The notes below the pieces were generated by a model that saw nothing but the letters and a program-made list of their open reading frames with translations, ran no database searches and was not told where the DNA came from. A DNA stretch of 19,225 nt from SURF-58 sp041305085 (lineage in GTDB: Archaea; Nanobdellota; Nanobdellia; Woesearchaeales; UBA9642), in contig JBFYMA010000026.1 in NCBI GenBank assembly GCA_041305085.1, positions 1-19,225 of the forward strand. The letters are read 5' to 3'. How positions within the stretch are numbered: position 1 is the stretch's first letter; each line of letters begins with the position of its first letter. The position numbers and the translations under genes are program-made. Of the stretch, positions 7,354 through 13,044 are shown piece after piece.

Positions 7354-7382
7354 CCGGCCCCAAAACGGGAAAAAGAGGCCGG
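7354..7382 (-). promoter_or_regulatory. Leader hairpin before micro-gene A (or cdc6 terminator)
   Basis: On the minus strand ccggcctc pairs with ggggccgg (8 bp, one G·U) around a loop of about 13 nt. The stem is GC-rich in an AT-rich gap. It could end cdc6 transcription (aattttaaagc follows) or be a regulatory leader. The sequence cacctcc at its 5' edge is complementary to the downstream SD, so alternative pairing could hide the ribosome site. Confidence 0.4.
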
Positions 7383-7432
7383 AGGTGTTGTATGGGAGTT
7401 TTTGCTTGGGGTAAAACAAGTTGGGATGTATT

Positions 7433-7465
7433 GGTTTAAATACCCTGCGCGAGGATGTCCAGTGA
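7433..7465 (-). promoter_or_regulatory. Micro-gene promoter with Orc-box-like element
   Basis: Reading the minus strand, tcactggacat (7465-7455) is followed 12 nt later by the TATA box tatttaaacc (7442-7433). The same 11-mer stands at nearly the same distance before the cdc6 TATA box at 8554-8588. The core TCCAGTG also appears in archaeal origin recognition boxes. Confidence 0.5.
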
Positions 7466-7470
7466 ATCAA

Positions 7471-8532
7471 TCAGAAATCAGTAATCTTCTTCTCAACAAT
7501 TGTAGTCGTGCCGCCTGCGTGCGTCCTTGTAAGCCGGATAAATTTGCCTTCGTCCAGCTTTGAAATCTTTCTCTGGAATGTCTTATAGCTCAATTGGCCG
7601 CCTTTTTTCTGGTAGAGCTTGTACAGGTCGCCCATTTTTTTTCCAGAATTCTCTTTTATTATTTCGTATATGAATTTTTCCTCTTTTTCCAGATCTGCGC
7701 TTGTCTTTATGGTGAATTCTTCCAGCTTTTTTATTGCCTGATTTACATACTCCTGCTTTACTTTTTTGCTGGAGTGCTCTTCTGCTATCAGCGCGCTCTC
7801 CTTCAGCAGGAAAAGGCCGCTTCTTATATCTTTCAACTGGAAGGATTTTTTTGCTATTGTGCTGAACGCTTCTTTTTCAAAAACCTCTGGGAAAAATGAA
7901 TAATCCATTCTTTCTTTCAGGATTCCTTCTGTTTCTTTTTCATTGTACTCCTTGAATTCCAGCAGTTCAGGGACAAGCCTGCTCTTTATCCTCTCGTCCA
8001 GCTCCATCATAAAGCTCTTGTAGTTTGTTATGAGAAAAACGCTTTTTTTGTATACCTCTTCGAGGATTGTGTACAAAAAGTCCAGGTCTTCTGCCTTGTC
8101 CACTTCATCAAACACAAATACTCCTGTTTTTTTGTTGACTATTCCTGCCAGTATTGTCAAAAGCTCGTCTGTTTTCTTGTTTTGTGTAAATGCATATCCT
8201 GCCTGCTCGCACAAGTCAACAACAACCTTGTAGGTTGTATTTTTCTGCCAGCAGTTGACGTAGAACAAAAAGCATGATTCTGAGTATTCGTCGTGCTCTT
8301 CAAGCTCCCTCAAAAGGTGCCTGCAGGCTGCTGTCTTGCCGATTCCTGGAGGGCCAAAAATGAAAATATTTCTGCCGTTTCTTCCTGCAAGCAATGGCTT
8401 TATTCCTGTTGCTATGTGCCTCTGCTCTTTTTCCCTGTATGGAATTAATTTTGGTATGAAAGAGTATTCCAGGGCTGCCTCGTTTTTGAACAGGGTTTCA
8501 TCTCCCTTGAGTATGTCATCAAAAACTCCCAT
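7471..8532 (-). CDS. cdc6: Orc1/Cdc6 replication initiator
   Basis: This is the archaeal origin-binding AAA+ ATPase that recognises origin boxes and helps load the MCM helicase. It has 353 aa, at the short end for the family. Walker A is GPPGIGKT at residues 60-67. Walker B is VFVFDEVDKA with D142/E143. The sensor-1 Asn is N170 in LITN. The region RIKSRL near 187 fits the lid, and the last ~70 residues form a winged helix (KMGDLYKLYQKKGGQLSYKTFQRKISKL). The ATG at 8532 follows the TATA box tatataaacc by about 31 nt, so it is leaderless. The tcactggacat element before that box may be its own binding site, allowing autoregulation (inference). An origin may lie nearby, since cdc6 often sits next to one. 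Confidence 0.93.
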   Translation of the reverse strand: MGVFDDILKGDETLFKNEAALEYSFIPKLIPYREKEQRHIATGIKPLLAGRNGRNIFIFGPPGIGKTAACRHLLRELEEHDEYSESCFLFYVNCWQKNTTYKVVVDLCEQAGYAFTQNKKTDELLTILAGIVNKKTGVFVFDEVDKAEDLDFLYTILEEVYKKSVFLITNYKSFMMELDERIKSRLVPELLEFKEYNEKETEGILKERMDYSFFPEVFEKEAFSTIAKKSFQLKDIRSGLFLLKESALIAEEHSSKKVKQEYVNQAIKKLEEFTIKTSADLEKEEKFIYEIIKENSGKKMGDLYKLYQKKGGQLSYKTFQRKISKLDEGKFIRLTRTHAGGTTTIVEKKITDF

Positions 8533-8553
8533 TAATCCGGTATAATTGTTTTT

Positions 8554-8588
8554 GGTTTATATAATTTCTGGGCGTAAATGTCCAGTGA
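8554..8588 (-). promoter_or_regulatory. cdc6 promoter with Orc-box-like element
   Basis: On the minus strand tcactggacat (8588-8578) is followed 14 nt later by tatataaacc (8563-8554), about 31 nt before the cdc6 ATG. The element lies inside the last codons of the IPP isomerase gene. It is an 11/11 match to the copy before the micro-gene promoter. Confidence 0.5.
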
Positions 8589-9084
8589 GCTTCAGCCTGT
8601 CCAGAATAAGCCTGAACCAAGGAGTGTACTTTTCAGGATTGTCTATTACATCCTGCTTTAGGATTGGCAGAGAAATCCATTTATGCTCATCTATCTCTTT
8701 AGGGTTTGGAACTGGAGAGCCTTCAAAAAATCCAAAAAACACATGGTCTATCTCGTTTTCAACAAGGCCGTTGGTGAATTCTGCCCTGTACTGGAATGAA
8801 AATTTCTCTTCAAGCTCTGCTGTAAATCCAAGTTCTTCTTTAAGCCTTCTTTGGGTGGCTTTTTCAAGTGTTTCGCCAGGCATTGGGTGGCTGCAGCAGG
8901 TGTTTGTCCACAGCCCTGGGCAGTGGTATTTGCTGCCTGCACGCTTTTGCAAAAGAATTTCTCCTTTTTTGTTGAAGATGAGTATTGAGAATGCCCTGTG
9001 AAGGTTTCCCTGCCTGTGGGCTTCCATCTTTTCCCGGGTTCCTATTTCCCTGTCGTTTTCATCAACAAGTATTACTTCATCCAT
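8557..9084 (-). CDS. idi: Type 1 isopentenyl-diphosphate isomerase (Nudix)
   Basis: It interconverts IPP and DMAPP, supplying the starter for isoprenoid chains, here archaeal lipids. With the start at 9084 it has 175 aa, near the 182 of the E. coli enzyme. Landmarks are the metal/substrate His pair in EAHRQGNLHRAFS, the catalytic Cys in TNTCCSHP (C64, next to C63), the Nudix-like ETLEKATQRRLKEELG, and the catalytic Glu in ENEID. I chose MDEVILVDEND because it lines up with the E. coli N-terminus and overlaps the upstream stop by only 8 nt (ATGGATGA). Starts at 9111 or 9117 are also possible. Many archaea use the flavin type 2 enzyme instead, so type 1 here suggests transfer from bacteria. It follows a prenyl-synthase gene in the same operon. 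Confidence 0.93.
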   Translation of the reverse strand: MDEVILVDENDREIGTREKMEAHRQGNLHRAFSILIFNKKGEILLQKRAGSKYHCPGLWTNTCCSHPMPGETLEKATQRRLKEELGFTAELEEKFSFQYRAEFTNGLVENEIDHVFFGFFEGSPVPNPKEIDEHKWISLPILKQDVIDNPEKYTPWFRLILDRLKLTGHLRPEII

Positions 9085-10162
9085 TTTGACAATTTGGCTT
9101 GTATGATTCATAGCCATGCCTTAGCATATAAATCTTTTTGTTGCTGGAGAGCATGCTGGCCATTACTTCCAGCAGGCCCTTTGTTTTTGGCTCTATTGGA
9201 AGCTTTCTTATCTGCTTTTTCAGCCTCAAAGCCCGTTTTTTGATGATCTTGTGGATTGGCTCGAATGCGTGCTCGTAAAAAAGGCTGTAAACTTTTTGTG
9301 TTTGCTCCTTGCTGAATTTTTGTTTTCCTGGCAATGATTCCAGAAATTTTTTGTTTTGATCGCTTGCTTTTGTGTACATCAGCCATATTGGCAGGGTAAC
9401 AACATTGTTTTTCAGGTCTGCGAACTGGTCTGCAGATGTTTTTTCAGAAACCCACCTGTTGTCAGGAATCTTTATATCCCCAAAATCGTTCACTATCTGG
9501 ACATATTCTCCAAAGGTTCTGAAAATATTTTCAAGCTTTTTTTGGGTTTTTTTGTCCTTGTTTTTTGTGAACATTCCTGCCAGGGCAACATAATTTTCAT
9601 AGAACTGCCCACCTGCCTCAATGTTCCTTATCTTGTAGGCTTTCCAGAATTTCCTAAAGTCGTTGAATATTGCTTTGTTTTCAAGGTTGAGAGTGTAAAC
9701 CTCTGGCGTCCATCCCCTGTGTACACTGTGGTTGTACTTTCTTATGCGGCTAGATATTTTCGGCATGTCTTCAGTAATGTCAAGCGCCTCATTGAGAAAT
9801 CCGAATGCTGCCAGTGTCTGCTCTTCGCTTTGCTTTCCTTTTTTTGTCTCTGCCTTGCCGTCAAAGGCCCAGTTCAATGCATAGTTGGAATAGTTTTCCA
9901 GCTCTACTGCAGAGAGTATTCTTTTTACTTTGTCTTTTTTTATGCAGTCAAGATTGCTGAATGTGCTGAACGCGAGGTATGCAGCCATTGCCCTGAGCTT
10001 TTGTGTTCCTCTCTTGTAGCCAAGCATTTTTTGATACATTTGTCTTTTTTCTGGAAAAGCATTGTATGAATTGGATTCAAGATGCTGGCCTATGACATCA
10101 TCCACGGTTTGGCCAACTTCTGTCAGGAGATTGTGATAAGTTGGTTTTAGGTTTGTTTTCAT
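9077..10162 (-). CDS. Divergent polyprenyl synthase-like protein, 361 aa
   Basis: The isoprenoid-synthase fold is indicated by a GGKRxRP-like YKRGTQKLRA (residues 49-58), VELENYSNYALNWAFD in the first Asp-rich region, GEYVQIVNDFGDI in the second, and DLKNNVVTLPIW after it. Normal enzymes have DDxxD in both places. Here the first reads N97-W-A-F-D101 and the second N225-D-F-G-D229. Loss of the leading Asp residues could change metal binding, substrate or activity. It may be a specialised prenyltransferase or a non-catalytic partner. The adjacent idi supports a role in isoprenoids. The start MKTNLKP at 10162 is preferred over 10207, which would overlap the upstream gene by 23 nt. An SD-like aaagtgat lies a few bases before it. 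Confidence 0.75.
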   Translation of the reverse strand: MKTNLKPTYHNLLTEVGQTVDDVIGQHLESNSYNAFPEKRQMYQKMLGYKRGTQKLRAMAAYLAFSTFSNLDCIKKDKVKRILSAVELENYSNYALNWAFDGKAETKKGKQSEEQTLAAFGFLNEALDITEDMPKISSRIRKYNHSVHRGWTPEVYTLNLENKAIFNDFRKFWKAYKIRNIEAGGQFYENYVALAGMFTKNKDKKTQKKLENIFRTFGEYVQIVNDFGDIKIPDNRWVSEKTSADQFADLKNNVVTLPIWLMYTKASDQNKKFLESLPGKQKFSKEQTQKVYSLFYEHAFEPIHKIIKKRALRLKKQIRKLPIEPKTKGLLEVMASMLSSNKKIYMLRHGYESYKPNCQNG

Positions 10163-10184
10163 TTTTATCACTTTTTCCCCTGTT

Positions 10185-10856
10185 TTATTTTTCTCTTTTT
10201 TCTTCAATCAAAATATCATATCCGTGGTTAATAGTGAATCCCCAAGCAAAACCACACGCTCGTGCTATGGAAAGAACAGATATGCCTTCATTATTAACAT
10301 TGCCATAGGAGTCACAACCATGTTTTCTCTTCACAATTTCAACTAGAGAGCTATCTAAAAAATGATAATAGCGATCCCAGTATTTTGAAAATTCTCTCTC
10401 TATAAGAGGTCTGGTTTGGTATTTTTGAATTAATTTACTTGTCTCATCATATTTATCTTGAGCAGATTTAAGCATCCAGTCTTCTCTTTCTTCCCAAGGA
10501 ATTTTGGGCAGTTCATTAAGCTCTCTTTTGCTGTATCTTTCCATCATATCAAAAAAGTCAGAATAAAATTGGGTGTTTTGATTTACATCATCAAGAATTA
10601 TTTTTTTCATACAATTTTTCCATATGATGATTTGCATATACTCCTTCACATAACTGCTTTTACCTGCTAAATTTGTGCTTTCACCAGTTCTCTCTTTATA
10701 TAATTCGTTTATTTCATCCATGACATCCATAAATCTTCTCTGGAAAAGATCGTAAAAATTTTTTATATTCCCATTATATTTTTCAGCAGCTTCGCTAAAT
10801 TCTCTGTCATATGTCTCAACTCTTTCCACCAGTTCATCTATTGTTTTCAATGCCAT
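10185..10856 (-). CDS. Hypothetical helical protein, 223 aa
   Basis: I do not recognise a family. The protein is almost entirely helical and charged, with possible coiled-coil stretches near residues 1-35 and 45-60. Aromatic motifs are KYWDRYYHFLD and a C-terminal GFAWGFTINHGYDILIEE. No signal or membrane segment is seen. Base composition is more AT-rich than the isoprenoid genes after it, suggesting a later insertion upstream of them. The ATG at 10856 has ggggt 7-8 nt upstream as an SD. A TATA-like actatatt lies within a 30-bp inverted repeat (10887-10916), so expression may be repressed by a dimeric regulator, possibly the divergent Lrp protein (inference). It ends 22 nt before the prenyl synthase start. 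Confidence 0.75.
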   Translation of the reverse strand: MALKTIDELVERVETYDREFSEAAEKYNGNIKNFYDLFQRRFMDVMDEINELYKERTGESTNLAGKSSYVKEYMQIIIWKNCMKKIILDDVNQNTQFYSDFFDMMERYSKRELNELPKIPWEEREDWMLKSAQDKYDETSKLIQKYQTRPLIEREFSKYWDRYYHFLDSSLVEIVKRKHGCDSYGNVNNEGISVLSIARACGFAWGFTINHGYDILIEEKREK

Positions 10857-10886
10857 AATGTTTTACCCCGTTTTTTAGGATTTGTG

Positions 10887-10916
10887 ATTTGTTATCACAA
10901 TATAGTAATAACAAAT
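10887..10916. promoter_or_regulatory. Inverted repeat in divergent promoter, likely operator
   Basis: The arms atttgttat (10887-10895) and ataacaaat (10908-10916) match perfectly over 9 bp with a 12-bp spacer. The spacer contains the TATA-like box of the minus-strand gene. The size and symmetry suit a dimeric Lrp or HTH protein. Confidence 0.5.
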
Positions 10917-10995
10917 GAAGTATATGAATGTTTGGCTAGAAAAATGCGCCAAAAAACCCAATATTTATAAATCAAAAGTAATATATATATTAAAA

Positions 10996-11985
10996 ATGAG
11001 CAAGTTAGACCTAAAAGACAGAAAAATCCTGTTCGAGCTGGACTCAGACAGTAGGCAGAGCTTTCACAAAATAGCAAAAAAAGTCGGGCTGAGCAAGGAC
11101 TCAGTGATTTACAGGATTAAGAAGCTCCAGAAGCAGGGAATAATACACCAGTTCCAGACGCTTCTGAATACTGGAAAACTGGGATTTATATCGTTCAGGC
11201 TGTACTTAAAGCTCCAGAACACAACGCCTGAAACAGAAAAAGAATTGCTGGACTTCTTAAAAAAAGAAAAAATAGTGGCCTGGATTGCATCCATAGAAGG
11301 CGACTATGGCCTGGCGATGTGGCTTCTTGTAAAGACAATAAAACAAGCCAATGACTTCTGGAAAAAGCTGCTCAAAAATTATGGAGATTTTATTGCCAAA
11401 AGATGGCTTACTATTTTTACAAAAGTTGCTTATTATCCAAGGGTTTTTTTGCTTGATAAAAAGCAGAATCTTGATGAGTATGTTTTTGTCATGGAGTCTG
11501 AGCAGCAAGAGGTTGACGAAATAGACCTCAAACTGCTGGAACTAATTGCTCCAAACTCCAGAATATCTGTGCTGGAGCTTGCAAAAAAGCTCAAAATAAC
11601 TCCCAAAACAACTTCTTCAAGGATAAAATCGCTTGAAAAAAGAAAAGTAATTATAGGGTATAGAACGCTTTTTGACCTGGAACAGCTCGGCTACCAGCAG
11701 TTTAAGCTGCTCATAAGGACGCAGAACATTACTGATGAAAAAGAAAAGCAGTTCAGAGGATTTGTAAAGCAGCACCCAAACATTGTTTATGACAACGAGG
11801 TTTTGGGAGGGGAGGATTTTGAGATAGAGCTCCAGCTGAAAGGAATACAGGAGTTCAGAAATTTTGTGGACGAGCTAAAAGAGAGATTTCACGACATAAT
11901 AAAAGAGTATTCTTACTTTGTGTTCTATAAGGAGCACAAGTTTGTGTTTTTTCCGGTTCTGGAGCAGCTTGGCCAAAAACTTTAA
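10996..11985 (+). CDS. Tandem Lrp/AsnC-family transcription regulator, 329 aa
   Basis: Two Lrp-like units are fused in one chain, about twice the usual ~150 aa. Unit 1 (residues 1-~165) has the helix-turn-helix LDLKDRKILFELDSD…IAKKVGLSKDSVIYRIKKL, then a RAM-like alpha/beta part. Unit 2 begins near VDEIDLKLLELIAPNSRIS with ELAKKLKITPKTTSSRIKSL, followed by a second RAM-like domain. It presumably binds DNA as a pseudo-dimer and may respond to an amino acid, but no ligand can be read. The ATG at 10996 lies 32 nt after the TATA box tttataaat (10964-10972), so it is leaderless. The longer frame from 10915 would begin before the promoter. The toxin-antitoxin promoter overlaps its stop codon. Confidence 0.9.
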   Translation: MSKLDLKDRKILFELDSDSRQSFHKIAKKVGLSKDSVIYRIKKLQKQGIIHQFQTLLNTGKLGFISFRLYLKLQNTTPETEKELLDFLKKEKIVAWIASIEGDYGLAMWLLVKTIKQANDFWKKLLKNYGDFIAKRWLTIFTKVAYYPRVFLLDKKQNLDEYVFVMESEQQEVDEIDLKLLELIAPNSRISVLELAKKLKITPKTTSSRIKSLEKRKVIIGYRTLFDLEQLGYQQFKLLIRTQNITDEKEKQFRGFVKQHPNIVYDNEVLGGEDFEIELQLKGIQEFRNFVDELKERFHDIIKEYSYFVFYKEHKFVFFPVLEQLGQKL

Positions 11986-12017
11986 ATATTACTAGTAATT
12001 ACAATACTTACAGGTGA
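11981..12017 (+). promoter_or_regulatory. Toxin-antitoxin promoter with 12-bp palindrome
   Basis: The TATA box tttaaata (11981-11988) overlaps the Lrp stop codon. Directly after it is the perfect palindrome attactagtaat (11988-11999), then the SD aggtga (12012-12017) close to the predicted transcript start. A palindrome over the initiation region is the expected place for antitoxin autorepression. Confidence 0.55.
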
Positions 12018-12023
12018 GAACTT

Positions 12024-12224
12024 GTGATACTTTATAGCAAGCATGCAAGGGAACAAATTATAGAAAGACGCATTTCAGTAAATGAAGTTGAAGAAGGAGT
12101 AAGAAAAGGCGCAAAAGAGCTGCAAAAGCCCAACAAGATACTCTATCATTACAGATATTTTACTGTTGTGACAAAAAAAATAAATCAAGACCATTATGTT
12201 ATTACTGTTAAACCGAGGTGGTAA
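12024..12224 (+). CDS. DUF4258 family putative toxin, 66 aa
   Basis: This small basic protein, MILYSKHAREQIIERRISVNEVEEGV…YFTVVTKKINQDHYVITVKP, matches the DUF4258 pattern. That family resembles BrnT/RelE-like RNase toxins: an N-terminal H-A-x-x-Q-I-x-x-R-x-I helix followed by a sheet with a late His. It starts with GTG at 12024, with the SD aggtga 6 nt upstream. DUF4258 genes are often found next to YgiT/MqsA zinc-finger genes, which is exactly the arrangement here, with a 2-nt gap. Toxin activity is inferred from family and context. Toxin-first order resembles mqsRA and higBA. Confidence 0.82.
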   Translation: MILYSKHAREQIIERRISVNEVEEGVRKGAKELQKPNKILYHYRYFTVVTKKINQDHYVITVKPRW

Positions 12225-12226
12225 AC

Positions 12227-12556
12227 ATGGAAAAGTGCCCAATATGCGAAAAAGGACTGCTGAAAAAAGGAAAAACCAAGGAATATATGTTTGGGATTTA
12301 TCTTGGAGAGTTTCCAGCCATAATATGCTCTGAATGCAAGGAATCATTTACAGACTCAGAAACAACAAAAAAAATTGAGCAGGTTGCAAAAAGCAAAGGA
12401 ATCTGGGGGCTGGGAGCATCAACAAAGATTACAAGGTCAGGAAACTCTCTGGCAGTCAGAATACCAAAAAAAATTGTCCAGTACCTTGAGCTAAAGGATG
12501 GAGAAGAAGCATATATTCATCCAGAGGCGCACAGATTGGTTATAGAAAAGCAATAG
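12227..12556 (+). CDS. MqsA/YgiT-type zinc finger plus AbrB antitoxin, 109 aa
   Basis: Residues 1-~45 form a YgiT/MqsA-like zinc-binding domain with two CxxC pairs (CPIC at 4-7 and CSEC). Residues ~65-109 form an AbrB/SpoVT-type DNA-binding swapped hairpin (ITRSGNSLAVRIPKKIVQYLELKDGEEAYI). In bacterial MqsA the C-terminal domain is a helix-turn-helix, so the AbrB module is a swap. The zinc domain probably contacts the toxin while the AbrB domain represses the operon at the palindrome 11988-11999. The ATG at 12227 is used because gaggtggt lies 4 nt upstream. A GTG at 12218 would add three residues and overlap the toxin gene. Confidence 0.87.
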   Translation: MEKCPICEKGLLKKGKTKEYMFGIYLGEFPAIICSECKESFTDSETTKKIEQVAKSKGIWGLGASTKITRSGNSLAVRIPKKIVQYLELKDGEEAYIHPEAHRLVIEKQ

Positions 12557-12633
12557 CTTTCCGTTGTGAACTTCAAAACATTTAAATACAAGCCAAAACT
12601 GGCAATAATTATTTTTATCTTGGAGGTGGACAG

Positions 12634-12855
12634 ATGAGTGAAAATAAGACAGAGTGTTCGTGCGGCGGAAACTGCGCCTGCAACTCAAAACAGGAATTCA
12701 GCCAGGAGGAGTTGGTGCACAGCCTTAATGTGCTGATGAACGCCCTTATTGGGGTGCTTGTAGACAAGAAAGTGCTGAGCGAAAGCGAAATTCATGAAAA
12801 GCTGGTAAAAGAGTTTGGAGCTATGCCTGTGGAGAGCCATTTGGAGAGCCATTGA
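12634..12855 (+). CDS. Small Cys-rich-headed hypothetical protein, 73 aa
   Basis: I recognise no family. The N-terminus carries a cysteine cluster, CSCGGNCAC (residues 8-16), which could bind zinc or an Fe-S cluster. A helical body follows (SQEELVHSLNVLMNALIGVLVDKKVLSESEIHEKLVKEF). The strong SD ggaggtg (12622-12628) is 5 nt before the ATG, and a TATA box tttaaata (12581-12588) gives a leader of about 20 nt. The last residues ESHLESH come from a 12-bp tandem duplication (12831-12853), so the end of the protein has recently grown. It is a single-gene transcript between the toxin-antitoxin pair and ligase. Confidence 0.72.
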   Translation: MSENKTECSCGGNCACNSKQEFSQEELVHSLNVLMNALIGVLVDKKVLSESEIHEKLVKEFGAMPVESHLESH

Positions 12856-12904
12856 GTGCGAAAAGCACACTTTGCAAAAATAATAGTGATGCGTTTTCCT
12901 TCAA

Positions 12905-12972
12905 TCATTCCAGTTCAAGCCTGCCTCTAGGCAGGAGTTGACCAGCCGAAGGCTGGCTTTTGGCTGGAATGA
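12905..12972. repeat. Three-way-junction inverted-repeat element, copy 1
   Basis: The outer stem tcattccag (12905-12913) pairs with ctggaatga (12964-12972) and extends by two G·U pairs. Inside are two perfect hairpins: cctgcctctaggcagg (12920-12935) and ccagccgaaggctgg (12942-12956). It is much more GC-rich than its surroundings. The same plan, with different stem bases, recurs at 17153-17219. It lies in the 189-bp gap before ligase and may be a transcribed structured RNA, a terminator, or a mobile repeat. Confidence 0.65.
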
Positions 12973-13044
12973 GAGAACAGATTCTTATTCTTATACTGAT
13001 TCCGCATCAAAACGTTTTTAAACGATTCTTTCCTCTCCAACTGC

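Noticed and set aside
7273..7470. 65-codon minus-strand frame between cdc6 and the micro-genes
   Set aside because: It spans the promoter and leader of micro-gene A in another frame, and its start lies upstream of the TATA box with no SD.
9356..10069. 237-codon plus-strand frame rich in Cys and Phe
   Set aside because: It is entirely antisense to the prenyl synthase gene, whose protein motifs are clear. The composition is typical of a shadow frame.
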